NCBI GenBank assembly: GCA_963746265.1
Contig: CAVVAM010000014.1
Location: 124,001 to 188,000 of the forward strand
Reading direction: 5' to 3'
DNA from: Ilumatobacter sp963746265
GTDB lineage: Bacteria > Actinomycetota > Acidimicrobiia > Acidimicrobiales > Ilumatobacteraceae
DNA: 64,000 nt
Within the stretch, counting starts at the first letter, position 1; the number at the start of each line of letters is the position of its first letter. The position numbers were made by a program, and so were the translations under genes. Positions 1 through 8,460 of this stretch are shown here, piece by piece. The notes below the pieces were generated by a model, which searched no databases, was not told where the DNA came from, and worked only from the letters and a program-made list of their open reading frames with translations.

Positions 1-465
1 GCCGGCGCACGGGTGATCGCAGTGGAGCCCACCCCGTTCATGCGTCGAGTGCTGGCGGGGCGGCGCATCATGAGCCGCCACCGTGCCCACATCGAGGTGG
101 TCGACGGCGCGGCCGAACGGATTCCGGGCGAGGACCACAGCATCGACGCAGTGTGGGCGGTCAACACCATGCACCATTGGGTCGACATCGAACGCGGCGT
201 CGCCGAGCTCGCCCGGGTGCTGCGGCCCGGCGGCCGGCTGCTCCTCGTCGACGAGGTGTTCACCGACCCCTCCCATCCCGACTACGAGCGGTTCGGAGCC
301 GAGCACGACGACGATCACCACGGCTTCACGATGGTGGAGGCCGACCAGATGGGTGGGCTCCTCCGGGCTGCCGGACTGGCTGATGTCGACGCATCGAATC
401 GCCGCATCGCCGAACGCCCGGTCGTCAGTGTCTCGGCAACGGGTGCACCGCCGGCCGATCGCTGA
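1..465 (+). CDS. class I SAM-dependent methyltransferase, 5'-truncated
   Basis: The gene is cut by the left edge of the window; frame 1 is open from base 1 and ends at a stop at 463-465, giving the last ~154 residues. The first residues (AGARVIAVEP) look like the end of the SAM-binding strand (motif I) of a Methyltransf_11-type fold. They are followed by a motif-II-like stretch (DAVWAVNTMHHW) and the typical post-motif segment RVLRPGGRLLLVDEVF. The His-rich patch HDDDHHGF lies in the C-terminal half. The fold is clear but the substrate cannot be read from this part; small-molecule methyltransferases of this type act in quinone, sterol or secondary-metabolite methylation. Confidence 0.8.
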   Translation, partial: AGARVIAVEPTPFMRRVLAGRRIMSRHRAHIEVVDGAAERIPGEDHSIDAVWAVNTMHHWVDIERGVAELARVLRPGGRLLLVDEVFTDPSHPDYERFGAEHDDDHHGFTMVEADQMGGLLRAAGLADVDASNRRIAERPVVSVSATGAPPADR

Positions 466-514
466 CCGGGCTCGGAGCGGAGACGCCACACGTCGGCCGG
501 GGCCTCCGGTCGGA

Positions 515-544
515 GCCGGTGCCGGTGCCGGTGCCGGTGCCGGG
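515..544. repeat. GCCGGT hexamer tandem repeat
   Basis: Four perfect GCCGGT copies (515-538) followed by a degenerate fifth copy ending in GGG. The repeat sits in the ~100 bp gap between the methyltransferase stop and the next start codon, and ends about 20 bases before that start. Such short hexamer tracts are prone to slippage; no function is evident. Confidence 0.75.
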
Positions 545-564
545 AGGTGATCTAGATTTCGACG

Positions 565-1188
565 GTGATCGATGCCTCGCACGTGAGAGCTGCCGCGAAC
601 GCGTGCGCGGACTTCCTCCGTACGGTGACCGACGCCGATTGGACCGTCGAGGTGCCGGAACTCGACATGACGGTGGCAGGAGTTGTCGGTCACGCCGCCG
701 AAGGTTGCCTCTGGTATGCCATCGACCTGTCCGCGGCAGGCAAGGACCTCCAGCTCGTCGAACATCGGGTGAACACGGACGGGCCCAACGACGAGGTGAT
801 CGACACGCTGCAGACCTACGCTCACGTCACGGCCGCGGTCATCGACGCGAGCCCGGACACTGCACGAGGGTTCCACCCGATGGGAGCTGCCGATCCATCC
901 GGGTTTGCCGCAATGGCCTGCGACGAGCTGTTGATCCACACCGACGACGCGGCGCGAGGCCTCGGGCTCGTCTTCCGTCCGCCCGACGATCTCGCCGGAG
1001 CGGTCCTGGAGCGGCTGTTTCCGTGGGTCACGCCCGGCAACGACGTCTGGGAGCACCTGAAGTGGGCGAACGGGCGGATCGCACTCGGTGCTCGAGAGCG
1101 GCTCACCGACTGGGCCTGGCACTGCGCACCCCTCGCCGAGTGGGACGGCACAGCGGCCACGAGGCCTGCACCGCGGCCGCAGACCTGA
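565..1188 (+). CDS. mycothiol-dependent maleylpyruvate isomerase-like (MDMPI_N/DinB) protein
   Basis: 207 residues, GTG start. The protein has the four-helix DinB-like layout of the TIGR03083/MDMPI_N family: an N-terminal helix (HVRAAANACADFLRTV), the WTVEVPELDMTVAGVVGHAAE segment carrying a conserved family His, and a central conserved CDELLIHTDDAARGLG stretch with a second His. In this family three His/Glu-type residues bind a divalent metal, and several members use mycothiol as cofactor. The substrate of most members is unknown, so maleylpyruvate isomerisation is not claimed here. The gene stands alone, about 100 bases after the methyltransferase, and is followed by ~335 bases without a gene. 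The start was chosen because no plausible in-frame start lies closer to the hexamer repeat. Confidence 0.72.
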   Translation: MIDASHVRAAANACADFLRTVTDADWTVEVPELDMTVAGVVGHAAEGCLWYAIDLSAAGKDLQLVEHRVNTDGPNDEVIDTLQTYAHVTAAVIDASPDTARGFHPMGAADPSGFAAMACDELLIHTDDAARGLGLVFRPPDDLAGAVLERLFPWVTPGNDVWEHLKWANGRIALGARERLTDWAWHCAPLAEWDGTAATRPAPRPQT

Positions 1189-1523
1189 CCGTTGCACGCT
1201 CCGAGACGGTCGCCGACCCGTCACCACCGCCGGGTCCGCGCTGCACATCTGCAACGCATCCACCGACCTCGGCCGTGGCCGCCGAGCCGTGACCGAGCCT
1301 GATCGGCAACGAGCTGCCACCACGGCGAAGGCGCCCGGGGTATCGAGCGTGTTGCCTGATCCGTTGCCACACCTGGCGAGGTGAACCACCAGGGTCATGC
1401 GCGCCGGCTCGTGCCGCCCCGCACGCAGGAACCGCGCTCCCCGTTGGGGTCGCTCACGCGGTCGATCCCGCTTCGAACGTCCGCCGAGTTGCCGATGACT
1501 CCTGCTGACGACGGTCGGACCGC
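1189..1523. other. intergenic region without recognisable features
   Basis: 335 bases between two convergent genes. Open frames here have no recognisable protein content and poor third-position GC bias. No tRNA, terminator with a T-run, or repeat was seen. Confidence 0.5.
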
Positions 1524-2540
1524 TCAGAGCCAACCGCTGCGCTTGAAGAACCGGTACAGCAGTCCAACGGTGCAGCTCATGACGAGCAACACGAGTGGGT
1601 ACCCGAACCGTGCCCCGAGTTCGGGCATCGAATCGAAGTTCATGCCGTAGATCCCGGCGAGCATCGTCGGAACAGCAGCCATCGCGACCCAGGCGCTGAT
1701 CTTGCGCATGTCGTTGTTCTGCTGCACGGTGATCTGGGTGAGGCTCGCCGTCAGCGCCGCGTCGAGCAAGCCCGACAGCGAGTTCGCCCGCGTGACTGCC
1801 CGGTCGAGCTGATCAGCGGCTTCGTTGAGATCGGCGAGCAACTCCGCCGGGATCGTCTTACCGAGCGCGCGAGTCAGCCGATTGAGCGGATCCTGCAACG
1901 CGTCGAAGGCGACCAACGTTCGCCGAACCTCCCGCTTCAATCGATACAGGCGCTCGACGGGCTGGCGGTGGATGTCGGTGAACACGTCGAGCTCGGCTTC
2001 GATCACATCGTTCTCGAAGCCGTCGAGTGCCGGCCCATAGTCACTGATCACTTGCCCGATCACGGCGGTGAGCACGGCCATCGGACCGAGTCGAAGGCGA
2101 TCGGGATCGCGCTCGAGCGCGGCGCGAACAGGTGCCAGCTGGCTCGCCTGCCCGTGCCGGATCGAGATGATCGAACGCGGCGCGACCAGCAAGGTCATCT
2201 CGCCGAGCGCGACGGTTTCTCGTTGGTCGTCGTAGCGGGCGGTTCGCAGCACGAGTTGAACCGACGTCCCGTCGACGCTCAGGACGGGTCGTTCGTGAGG
2301 CGTCAGGATCTCGCGGGGCGACACCTCGTCGAGCCGGAGCGCCGCGCAGGCATCACGCAACTCCTGCTCCTCGGGTATGCGCAAACCCAGCCAGACGAAA
2401 TCGTGATCGAACGGAGGCGAATCGCTGCCGCCGTTCGGTTCCGGCAACAGCGCCGATTCCCATCGACACAGCGACGCGGGGTCGGCGTCGACCTCAACCC
2501 TCTTGCCGTCGACGTATGCGGCACAGTCGATGATCACCAC
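1524..2540 (-). CDS. corA: CorA-family magnesium/divalent cation transporter
   Basis: About 338 residues from the GTG at 2540, within the normal range for CorA (316-350). The long N-terminal cytoplasmic domain includes the helical stretch with FENDVIEAELDVF and RLYRLKREVRRTL. The two C-terminal membrane segments carry the signature YGMNF at about residue 298-302, with MPE in the following loop, which forms the selectivity mouth of the pentameric channel. The open frame extends a further 33 codons upstream, but that part (MARAQMWWTAPG...) is Arg-rich and unlike the family; the paired GTG codons at 2540 and 2537 fit the expected N-terminus (VVIIDCAAYVDGKR). It is transcribed divergently from the ceramidase-like gene across a 339-base gap. 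Confidence 0.9.
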   Translation of the reverse strand: MVIIDCAAYVDGKRVEVDADPASLCRWESALLPEPNGGSDSPPFDHDFVWLGLRIPEEQELRDACAALRLDEVSPREILTPHERPVLSVDGTSVQLVLRTARYDDQRETVALGEMTLLVAPRSIISIRHGQASQLAPVRAALERDPDRLRLGPMAVLTAVIGQVISDYGPALDGFENDVIEAELDVFTDIHRQPVERLYRLKREVRRTLVAFDALQDPLNRLTRALGKTIPAELLADLNEAADQLDRAVTRANSLSGLLDAALTASLTQITVQQNNDMRKISAWVAMAAVPTMLAGIYGMNFDSMPELGARFGYPLVLLVMSCTVGLLYRFFKRSGWL

Positions 2541-2879
2541 ACCAGTCTCACGCACTTGGGAGTGAGATCGGTGATCGGTGACCCCACGACGCACGGCCCG
2601 CACCCCCGGAGCCGTCCACCACATCTGTGCCCTCGCCACCGATACCCCCGTCCGACGCCCGATCCGACCATTGCCGATCGGGCGGCCGCACCAGTGTCCG
2701 AGACCGACCGTTCAGGGTGCACACGCTCGCTCCGGTCGACGCCGGCTGATCGGACACCCGTCGTCGACGCCACGGGTGACAGGTGCACGACGAGTCGTTC
2801 CTCCCACGGCGCGTACGTCGATGCAGCCGTCCGGCAATCGGTAGTGTTCGGCCGGATCGACGACGGACGAGGGAGTGCG
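2541..2879. other. divergent intergenic region, probable promoter region
   Basis: 339 bases between the divergent starts of the CorA gene and the ceramidase-like gene; promoters for both must lie here if the chosen starts are right. A GAGGGAG purine stretch (about 2868-2874) just before 2880 can serve as ribosome binding site for the plus-strand gene. No clear -10/-35 pair, palindrome or small gene was recognised. Confidence 0.45.
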
Positions 2880-4424
2880 ATGGACGGTTGCCGGGTCGGA
2901 GTGGGGCGTGCCGAGATCGTGCCGCCGGCATCGGGCCCCGTGTGCGGTTGGGGAGTCGGCTATGGCGAGAAGCACGCGTCGCCACCCGCGGGTCGATGGC
3001 CCGAGTCGACGTCCGGCGACGATCCGCCGTCGCTCGAACACCAGGAACTCGTCGCCACCGCGATGGCACTCGAGGATGCCCGCGGCGAGCGCGTCGTGCT
3101 CGTGAACGCCGACGTCCACAGCGGCGGTGCTCACCTGTGGAAGCTGGCGGCCGCCGCGGCTGGGCTCGATCCCTCGCGGGCCGTGCTGTGCGGGACACAC
3201 ACCCACGCCGGTCTGGGACAGCGATACGGGAGCTTCATGTACCGGCGTCTGAGCACTGCCACGCCGTTCTTCAGCGTGCGCACGAGCACATCGGCGATCC
3301 AGTCGGCAGTCACCCTCGCGGTGCGCCGCGCCGTCGCCGATCTGGCGCCCGGAGGCATCGCCGTGCAGCGCGCCACGGTCCTCGGTGCCGGCAGCAATCG
3401 CGCAGCCGCAGCATGGTCCCACTACGACGACGACGAGGTCGTGCGGTTCTTCGCCACGGGTCCCGGCGCCGCCCTCACCGACGAGCCCCATCGGGCGGAC
3501 CGGATGAGAGATCCGCGCGTGACGGCAGTGACCGCGGTCGACGACGACGGATCCGTCGTCGGTGTTCTCGCCTGGTACGCCGTGCACGGGAACTCGCTCG
3601 GCCCGACGTGGCGGCGGTTCGGTTCCGATCTGTGGGGCCCGGCCCGCGCGCGGGCCGAACGCGCGCTCGGCGGCGCCGTCGTCGGTTTCGGCTGCGGTGC
3701 CGCGGGCGACATCTCACCCCGACCGATGCGCGTGGACGGCCGTCCCCGGGACGGTGAGCCCGGCGATTCCCGGCCCGACCTCGCCGTCGATATCGGTGAA
3801 CGGCTCGGAGCTGCGGTGGCGTCGGTCGCCGAGGATGCGCGGCCGTCCGGGTTCGTCTTGGGTACGGCCCACGAACAGTGGAATCCCACCAACGACGGCC
3901 TGCCTCCACCGATGCTCGGGCTGGCACAGGCGGGCGGCGGCGTCGACGGAACGACCCCGAACTGGGAGAAGGTGGAGTCCGGTGTCCACGCCCCGCTGTA
4001 CCGTCGTCGGCACGGCTGGGCGATCCCGATGAGCCACGGCCAGGGTCCGAAGATCTCCCTCGCCGCGCTGATCCTGCCCGTGCGGCTGCGACTCGGGCTC
4101 CTGTTCCGTGTCGTATCGCCCCGACGGTTGCCGCTCCACGTGATCCGGGTCGGTGACCACACGTTCGCGACGGTCCCGGGAGAGCCCACGACGATGACCG
4201 GGTGGCGCATCGAACAACACGTGCGCCGCGCCGCCGGCACGCCGTCAGCCTCGATCATCGGGTACGCCGGCGACTATGCGGGCTACTGGGTCACACCCGA
4301 GGAGTATCTGGAACAGCGGTACGAGGCTGCTGCCACGCTCTTCGGCCGGGACTCGTCCGCTCACCTCGTCGACCGGCTCGAGCAGCTCGCCCGGTCCCTG
4401 CGAACCGTGGGGACCGCGCTCTGA
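2880..4424 (+). CDS. neutral/alkaline ceramidase-like hydrolase (short form)
   Basis: 514 residues from the ATG at 2880, preceded by GAGGGAG. Three blocks match the N-terminal catalytic domain of neutral/alkaline non-lysosomal ceramidases: GTHTHAG (about residues 105-111), AVHGNS (235-239) and GCGAAGDISP (271-280). In characterised members the His residues of these blocks bind the catalytic zinc and the region cleaves the amide of N-acylsphingosine. The protein is shorter than the usual ~650 residues because the C-terminal Ig-like domain is missing. No convincing signal peptide is seen, although the classical bacterial enzymes are secreted. Since ceramide is not expected in this lineage, the substrate may be another N-acyl amide. 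The frame continues open far upstream but only as an Arg-rich shadow of CorA. Confidence 0.75.
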   Translation: MDGCRVGVGRAEIVPPASGPVCGWGVGYGEKHASPPAGRWPESTSGDDPPSLEHQELVATAMALEDARGERVVLVNADVHSGGAHLWKLAAAAAGLDPSRAVLCGTHTHAGLGQRYGSFMYRRLSTATPFFSVRTSTSAIQSAVTLAVRRAVADLAPGGIAVQRATVLGAGSNRAAAAWSHYDDDEVVRFFATGPGAALTDEPHRADRMRDPRVTAVTAVDDDGSVVGVLAWYAVHGNSLGPTWRRFGSDLWGPARARAERALGGAVVGFGCGAAGDISPRPMRVDGRPRDGEPGDSRPDLAVDIGERLGAAVASVAEDARPSGFVLGTAHEQWNPTNDGLPPPMLGLAQAGGGVDGTTPNWEKVESGVHAPLYRRRHGWAIPMSHGQGPKISLAALILPVRLRLGLLFRVVSPRRLPLHVIRVGDHTFATVPGEPTTMTGWRIEQHVRRAAGTPSASIIGYAGDYAGYWVTPEEYLEQRYEAAATLFGRDSSAHLVDRLEQLARSLRTVGTAL

Positions 4425-4455
4425 ACATCGTTGCGCAGGGACGGTTGTGCCGCGG

Positions 4456-5382
4456 TCAGGCTCCTGCGGGCGATGTCGCAGTCCGCGTGGCGATCGCGAC
4501 TGCGATCTCGGCGGCGACCCTCGCGTTGTTCTCCGCGAGCGCCAGGTTGGCGGGAACGCTGCGGCCATCGGTGGCTTCGCCGATCCGGCCGAGCACGAAC
4601 GGCGTGATCGCGGCGCCGGTGATCCCGGCCGCCGCGCAGTCGCCGAGGGCGTGGCGCAGCACTGCGTCGAGTTCGTCCGGGTCGAGCTCGTCCGCTTCGG
4701 GGATCGGTACACCCACGAGGACACCGGAACGCTTCCGAGTTCCGTTCGCCAGCACTGCGGCAACCTCACCGGCCTCCTCCACGCGGTGCGGCACGGGCAG
4801 CCCGGACGAGCGGATGTAGAACGCGGGGAAGTCGTCGTGGCGCCAACCCAGCACCGGCACGCCGACGGTCTCGAGATATTCGAGCGTGCGAGGCAGATCG
4901 AGGAACGCCTTCGCTCCGGCACACACGGTCACCACCGCATGGTGGGCCAACGCGTCGAGGTCTCCGCTCACGTCACCCGTCGTCTCGGCGCCGCGGTGCA
5001 CGCCGCCGATCCCGCCGGTCGCGAACACCCGAACGCCGGCCGCCGCTGCCAACGCCACCGACGCCGACACCGTCGTGGCGCCGAACTCCCAGTGCTGCGC
5101 CAGCGCCACCGGCAGATCACGCTCGGCAGCTTTGCGTGCCGGCCCGAGGATGCGCTCGTGCTCCCCGTCGGACAGGCCCACGCGGGCGACGCCATCGAGT
5201 ACGGCGGTGACCGCCGGCACTGCTCCGCCGGCACGAAGCACCGTCAGGCAACGATCGAGCGCCTCGGCGTTCGCCGGCGTCGGCAGGCCGAGGTTCGAGA
5301 AGATCGTCGACTCCAGCGCCACGACCGGGCGGCCGGCTCCGACGGCCTGCGCGACCTCGTCGGAGAGACTCGGGGTGATCAC
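4456..5382 (-). CDS. psuG: pseudouridine-5'-phosphate glycosidase
   Basis: 308 residues from the GTG at 5382, the family's usual length (about 305-315). The enzyme reversibly cleaves the C-C bond of pseudouridine 5'-phosphate to uracil and ribose 5-phosphate. Family blocks are present: VVALESTIF (catalytic Glu region) near the N-terminus, GGIGGVHRGAETTGDVSGDLDAL in the middle (metal/Asp region) and CAGAKAFLDLPRTLE (active-site Lys region). A longer frame upstream of 5382 overlaps the next gene and has no homologous content. It lies tail-first behind the RNA methyltransferase, 19 bases away and on the same strand. No pseudouridine kinase (PsuK) is next to it, so the substrate phosphate must come from elsewhere. 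Confidence 0.9.
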   Translation of the reverse strand: MITPSLSDEVAQAVGAGRPVVALESTIFSNLGLPTPANAEALDRCLTVLRAGGAVPAVTAVLDGVARVGLSDGEHERILGPARKAAERDLPVALAQHWEFGATTVSASVALAAAAGVRVFATGGIGGVHRGAETTGDVSGDLDALAHHAVVTVCAGAKAFLDLPRTLEYLETVGVPVLGWRHDDFPAFYIRSSGLPVPHRVEEAGEVAAVLANGTRKRSGVLVGVPIPEADELDPDELDAVLRHALGDCAAAGITGAAITPFVLGRIGEATDGRSVPANLALAENNARVAAEIAVAIATRTATSPAGA

Positions 5383-5401
5383 CCCGCCATTCTGCCAGCG
5401 C

Positions 5402-6598
5402 TCACTCCCGAACGAACCGCGTGACGCATTCGACGTGGTGCGTGTGCGGGAACAGATCGAGGATCTCGGTGCCGTCGTGCCGGTAGCCGTGACGACCGAG
5501 CAGATCGGTGTCGCGCGCCATGGCGACCGGGTCACAGCTGACGAGCACGAGCACCGCCGGGCCGGCAGCCATCATCGCGGCCGTCCCGGGACGACCCAGA
5601 CCCGACCGGGCGGGGTCCGCGATCGCCACGTCGAGCACGAGCCCGGCCTCCGGGCGCCACCGGCTCATCTCACATCGCTCGACCCGGGCGCTTCGTCCGC
5701 GAAGGTTGACCCGGCAGTCCTCGACGGCGGTCCGCGAGGTCTCGACCGTGATCACCTTCGCCGACGCGGGTGCGCAGGCGACAGCGAACAACCCGATCCC
5801 GGCATAGGCATCGAGCACCGTCGTCGAATCCGACAACTCCGGGGCGGCTCGGCCGACGGCGTCGACGAGGAGTTCGGCCGCGCGAGGGCCGCTCTGGAAG
5901 AACGAACCCGCCGACACCCGGAACTCGTGACCGGCCACGTGCTCGGTGAGGAAGGCGTTCGCGCCGGCGTGGACCGAGCGCGGCAGACCCCGCACCTCGC
6001 CCCGTCGGCGATCCCAGCGCGCGGTGATCTGCCCGGTCGCATCGGAGACACGCAGCGAGACTTCGAGATCCGGCGTCAGGAGGAGCTGGTCGATCACCGG
6101 GAGCAACGACGGATGGGCGACGAGGCAGCCGGTCGCGTCCACGGTGTCGTTGGAACGATCGAGCCGAAACGCCGCGCGTCCGTCCGGCGCGCCGATCACA
6201 CGGATCGTCGTGCGATACCCCTCGGGCGGCACCGCACGGCCCACGGTGAGCGTCGGTGCCTCAAGACGACCGGTGCGACGAAGTGCGTCACGCACGATGT
6301 CAGCCTTGGCGGCCAACTGCGCCGGGACGGAGAGATGCTGCCAGTCGCAACCCCCACACCCGTCCCGCCGTCGAGGGCACGGCGGCTCCACACGATCGGG
6401 CGATGGCGTGTGCACCGCGGACACGAGTCCACGCGACCACTCACCCTTGTGCTCGGTGATCCGCACCGACACGTCATCGCCCGGCACACCGCCGCGGACG
6501 AACACCACTCGACCGTCGTGATCGTGCCCCAGGGCCTCACCGCCGGCGACGAACCGTTCCGGTGCGATCCGCAGTGTCGAGAGCTCGTCGGCGGCCAC
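5402..6598 (-). CDS. TrmA/RlmD-family RNA (uracil-5)-methyltransferase
   Basis: 398 residues. An N-terminal TRAM-like domain (about 5-60) is followed by a Cys set (CPRRRDGCGGCDW plus a later Cys in DATGCLVAHP) that fits the [4Fe-4S] cluster of RlmC/RlmD-type enzymes. The SAM-binding fold has VLDAYAGIGLFAVA, and the catalytic Cys lies in VSCDPVAMARD. The usual DPPR motif reads DPARSGLG. The terminal HHVECV carries the Glu that acts as base. These enzymes transfer methyl from SAM to C5 of uridine in rRNA or tRNA; which position is modified cannot be told from sequence. It starts 9 bases after the stop of the TetR gene and precedes psuG on the same strand, suggesting one transcript. Confidence 0.88.
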   Translation of the reverse strand: MAADELSTLRIAPERFVAGGEALGHDHDGRVVFVRGGVPGDDVSVRITEHKGEWSRGLVSAVHTPSPDRVEPPCPRRRDGCGGCDWQHLSVPAQLAAKADIVRDALRRTGRLEAPTLTVGRAVPPEGYRTTIRVIGAPDGRAAFRLDRSNDTVDATGCLVAHPSLLPVIDQLLLTPDLEVSLRVSDATGQITARWDRRRGEVRGLPRSVHAGANAFLTEHVAGHEFRVSAGSFFQSGPRAAELLVDAVGRAAPELSDSTTVLDAYAGIGLFAVACAPASAKVITVETSRTAVEDCRVNLRGRSARVERCEMSRWRPEAGLVLDVAIADPARSGLGRPGTAAMMAAGPAVLVLVSCDPVAMARDTDLLGRHGYRHDGTEILDLFPHTHHVECVTRFVRE

Positions 6599-6607
6599 GG
6601 CAGGAGG

Positions 6608-7159
6608 CTACCGATCGGTGATCGCCCTCCAGCAGGCCGCCGCCACGGTCGTCGCCAGCTCGTCGTCGAGGTGGACCCCGTTCGCGACCGCTCGCGCCGC
6701 GGGCGCCAGGCCGAGGTCGTAGAGCACGAGCGGTGGCACATCGATGAGGAGTTCGGCGATGTCGGCGCGTTCGGCCTCGGCCACCATCGGATCGTCGGCG
6801 ACTGCCGTGGCCCGTTCGTGCCCCTCCGGTCCGTACGGCCCCGAGTCGAACTGCACCACGAAGCGAGCATCGTCGGGATGGTCGACGAAGTAGTCGTGGA
6901 CGGCGCGCCACAACTGCAGGAACCGCTCCGACGCAGGCAACGACGGATCGACTGCCGCGATGGCCGCCCGACCGAGCTCCGCCTTGACCTCGAGGTAGGC
7001 GGCGACGATGAGCTCGTCCTTCGACGGGTAATGCACGTAGGCCGTCCCGACGGCGACCCCTGCCTGATCGGCGATCGCGGCCATCGAGGCGCCGTGGAAT
7101 CCACAGCGGGCGACCACCGTGCGGACCGCCTCCCGTATCGCAGCCGCGCGGTCGGTCAT
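6608..7159 (-). CDS. TetR/AcrR-family transcriptional regulator
   Basis: 183 residues. The N-terminal helix-turn-helix (about residues 20-45) reads GFHGASMAAIADQAGVAVGTAYVHYPSKDEL, split here only for description, and is typical of TetR repressors. The C-terminal two thirds is the variable ligand-binding helical domain. The ATG at 7159 overlaps the TGA of the upstream SDR gene by 4 bases (ATGA), so the two are translationally coupled. A perfect palindrome of the type bound by TetR proteins lies just upstream of the SDR start (8089-8106), pointing to autoregulation of the operon. The inducer is unknown; substrates of the SDR are the natural guess. Confidence 0.88.
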   Translation of the reverse strand: MTDRAAAIREAVRTVVARCGFHGASMAAIADQAGVAVGTAYVHYPSKDELIVAAYLEVKAELGRAAIAAVDPSLPASERFLQLWRAVHDYFVDHPDDARFVVQFDSGPYGPEGHERATAVADDPMVAEAERADIAELLIDVPPLVLYDLGLAPAARAVANGVHLDDELATTVAAACWRAITDR

Positions 7160-8085
7160 GCCCGCTCGATGATCAACGGGACTCCGGTCTCACGCTCGCT
7201 GATCGTCCAGAGGTTGTCGATCGCCGAGTCGAGGCCGATCCTGCGCACCACGGGCCGGCGCACCGCTGCGCCGTTGGTTGCGAAGCGTGGAGCGTAGAAT
7301 TCTCCACCCGATGCCTGCGGGTCGGTCGCAGCTCGCAACTGTGGTCGCGCCCCGTCGGCCGCCGACATCCCGATCTTCTCGGCGAGCATGTGGAAGAACC
7401 GTTGTGACCGGCCACCGTCGGTCTCGGTCACGCTGACCGCCTGCAGGTCGGTGTTCGACAGGCCAGGGTGGGCGATCAGGCTGGAGGCGTTCACGCCGGC
7501 CCGCTCGAACTCGCGCTGGAGACCGAGACCGAAGTGGTAGTTCGCGAGCTTCGACTGACCGTAGGCCCTCCACGGCGAGTAGCTGCCGTGGAGGTGGGGG
7601 TTGTCGGGGTCGACGGCGCGGCCAGTGTGATGGGCGGTGCTCGTGACGGTGACCACGCGTGCCGCGTCGGCCCGGACGATCGCGGGCATGAGGTGGGCGG
7701 TGAACGCCCAGTGGCCGAGGTGGTTGGTACCGAGCTGCATCTCGAATCCGTCGGCCGTCTGACGCTCGGGGATGCCCATCACCCCGGCATTGTTGACGAG
7801 GATGTCGACCCGGTCGTGACGGGAGAGGATCTGATCGGCCGCCGCACGGACCGAGGCGAGGTCACCAAGATCGAGTTCGACGAGCTCCAGATCGGCATCG
7901 GGATGATCGGCCAGGATCGATGTACGGGCCGCGACGGCCTTCGTCTGGTTGCGCGCCGCCATCACGACGGCGGCACCTGCTCCGGCGAGCGCACGCGCGG
8001 TTTCGAGACCCAGGCCGCCGTTGGCGCCGGTGACCACTGCCACTCGATCGGAGAGGTCGGGGATGTCGTTCGTTGTCCAGCTCAT
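7156..8085 (-). CDS. short-chain dehydrogenase/reductase (retinol dehydrogenase-like)
   Basis: 309 residues from the ATG at 8085. The Rossmann fold is clear: TGANGGLGLET (cofactor loop), NNAGVMG, and the catalytic YGQSK (Tyr-x3-Lys) preceded by VTVTSTAHH with the active Ser. The overall pattern resembles the retinol dehydrogenase/WWOX-like group of SDRs that act on alcohols or carbonyls with NADP(H). A second in-frame ATG at 8103 lies inside the TetR-type operator and neither start has a clear Shine-Dalgarno sequence, so a leaderless or near-leaderless mRNA is possible. First gene of an operon with the TetR gene (4-base overlap). Confidence 0.9.
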   Translation of the reverse strand: MSWTTNDIPDLSDRVAVVTGANGGLGLETARALAGAGAAVVMAARNQTKAVAARTSILADHPDADLELVELDLGDLASVRAAADQILSRHDRVDILVNNAGVMGIPERQTADGFEMQLGTNHLGHWAFTAHLMPAIVRADAARVVTVTSTAHHTGRAVDPDNPHLHGSYSPWRAYGQSKLANYHFGLGLQREFERAGVNASSLIAHPGLSNTDLQAVSVTETDGGRSQRFFHMLAEKIGMSAADGARPQLRAATDPQASGGEFYAPRFATNGAAVRRPVVRRIGLDSAIDNLWTISERETGVPLIIERA

Positions 8086-8088
8086 GGC

Positions 8089-8106
8089 TGAATGAACATT
8101 CATTCA
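8089..8106. promoter_or_regulatory. TetR-type palindromic operator
   Basis: TGAATGAACATTCATTCA, a perfect inverted repeat (8-base arms TGAATGAA/TTCATTCA around CA). This is the classic form of operators bound by TetR/AcrR regulators. It sits 3 bases upstream of the SDR start and in the 68-base gap to the divergent small gene at 8154, so binding would block the SDR-TetR operon and could affect the divergent gene too. Confidence 0.82.
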
Positions 8107-8153
8107 AGACGGATCATTCCCGATCGATCGGGTTCGTGCGCGAAAGTGGAACC

Positions 8154-8363
8154 ATGGAACCGACCGAGTGGTACTGGGACCTCGAGCAAGGCATCGCGGT
8201 GCCCGCGGCCGAACGCGGGCCCGGCGACCACATGTTGGGGCCGTACCCCACGAAGGGCGAGGCCGAGAACTGGAAGGCGACATCGGAGGCCCGCAACGAC
8301 CAGTGGGACGACGACGACGAGGAGTGGGAGAACTGGGGCGAGGCCTCCGACGAGGACGATTGA
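8154..8363 (+). CDS. small acidic protein with SPOR-like GPYPTKGEAENW motif
   Basis: 69 residues from the ATG at 8154. The N-terminal half (EWYWDLEQGIAVP, RGPGDHMLGPYPTKGEAENW) resembles small actinobacterial proteins with a GPY-x-T-x2-EA motif, which recalls the end of a SPOR fold. The C-terminal third is almost entirely Asp/Glu/Trp (DDDDEEWENWGEASDEDD). Function unknown. It is read divergently from the SDR-TetR operon across a gap that contains the TetR-type operator. Codon use is that of the surrounding genes. An open frame extends upstream of 8154 but would run through the operator. Confidence 0.7.
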   Translation: MEPTEWYWDLEQGIAVPAAERGPGDHMLGPYPTKGEAENWKATSEARNDQWDDDDEEWENWGEASDEDD

Positions 8364-8460
8364 CGACGAGGACGGTTGACGGGGTGGTCGGAGCGATGCA
8401 GTCGTACGACCCTGACGCCGGTCGCGCGAGCGTGCGGGCCGCCGTCTAGGTTCGCTGGTC

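Noticed and set aside
1968..2879. Long N-terminal extension of the ceramidase-like protein
   Set aside because: It is antisense to CorA and Arg-rich; the ATG at 2880 has a ribosome binding site and the family N-terminus.
4886..7297. 803-codon plus-strand frame across psuG, the RNA methyltransferase and TetR
   Set aside because: It runs through three recognised minus-strand genes and contains no motif.
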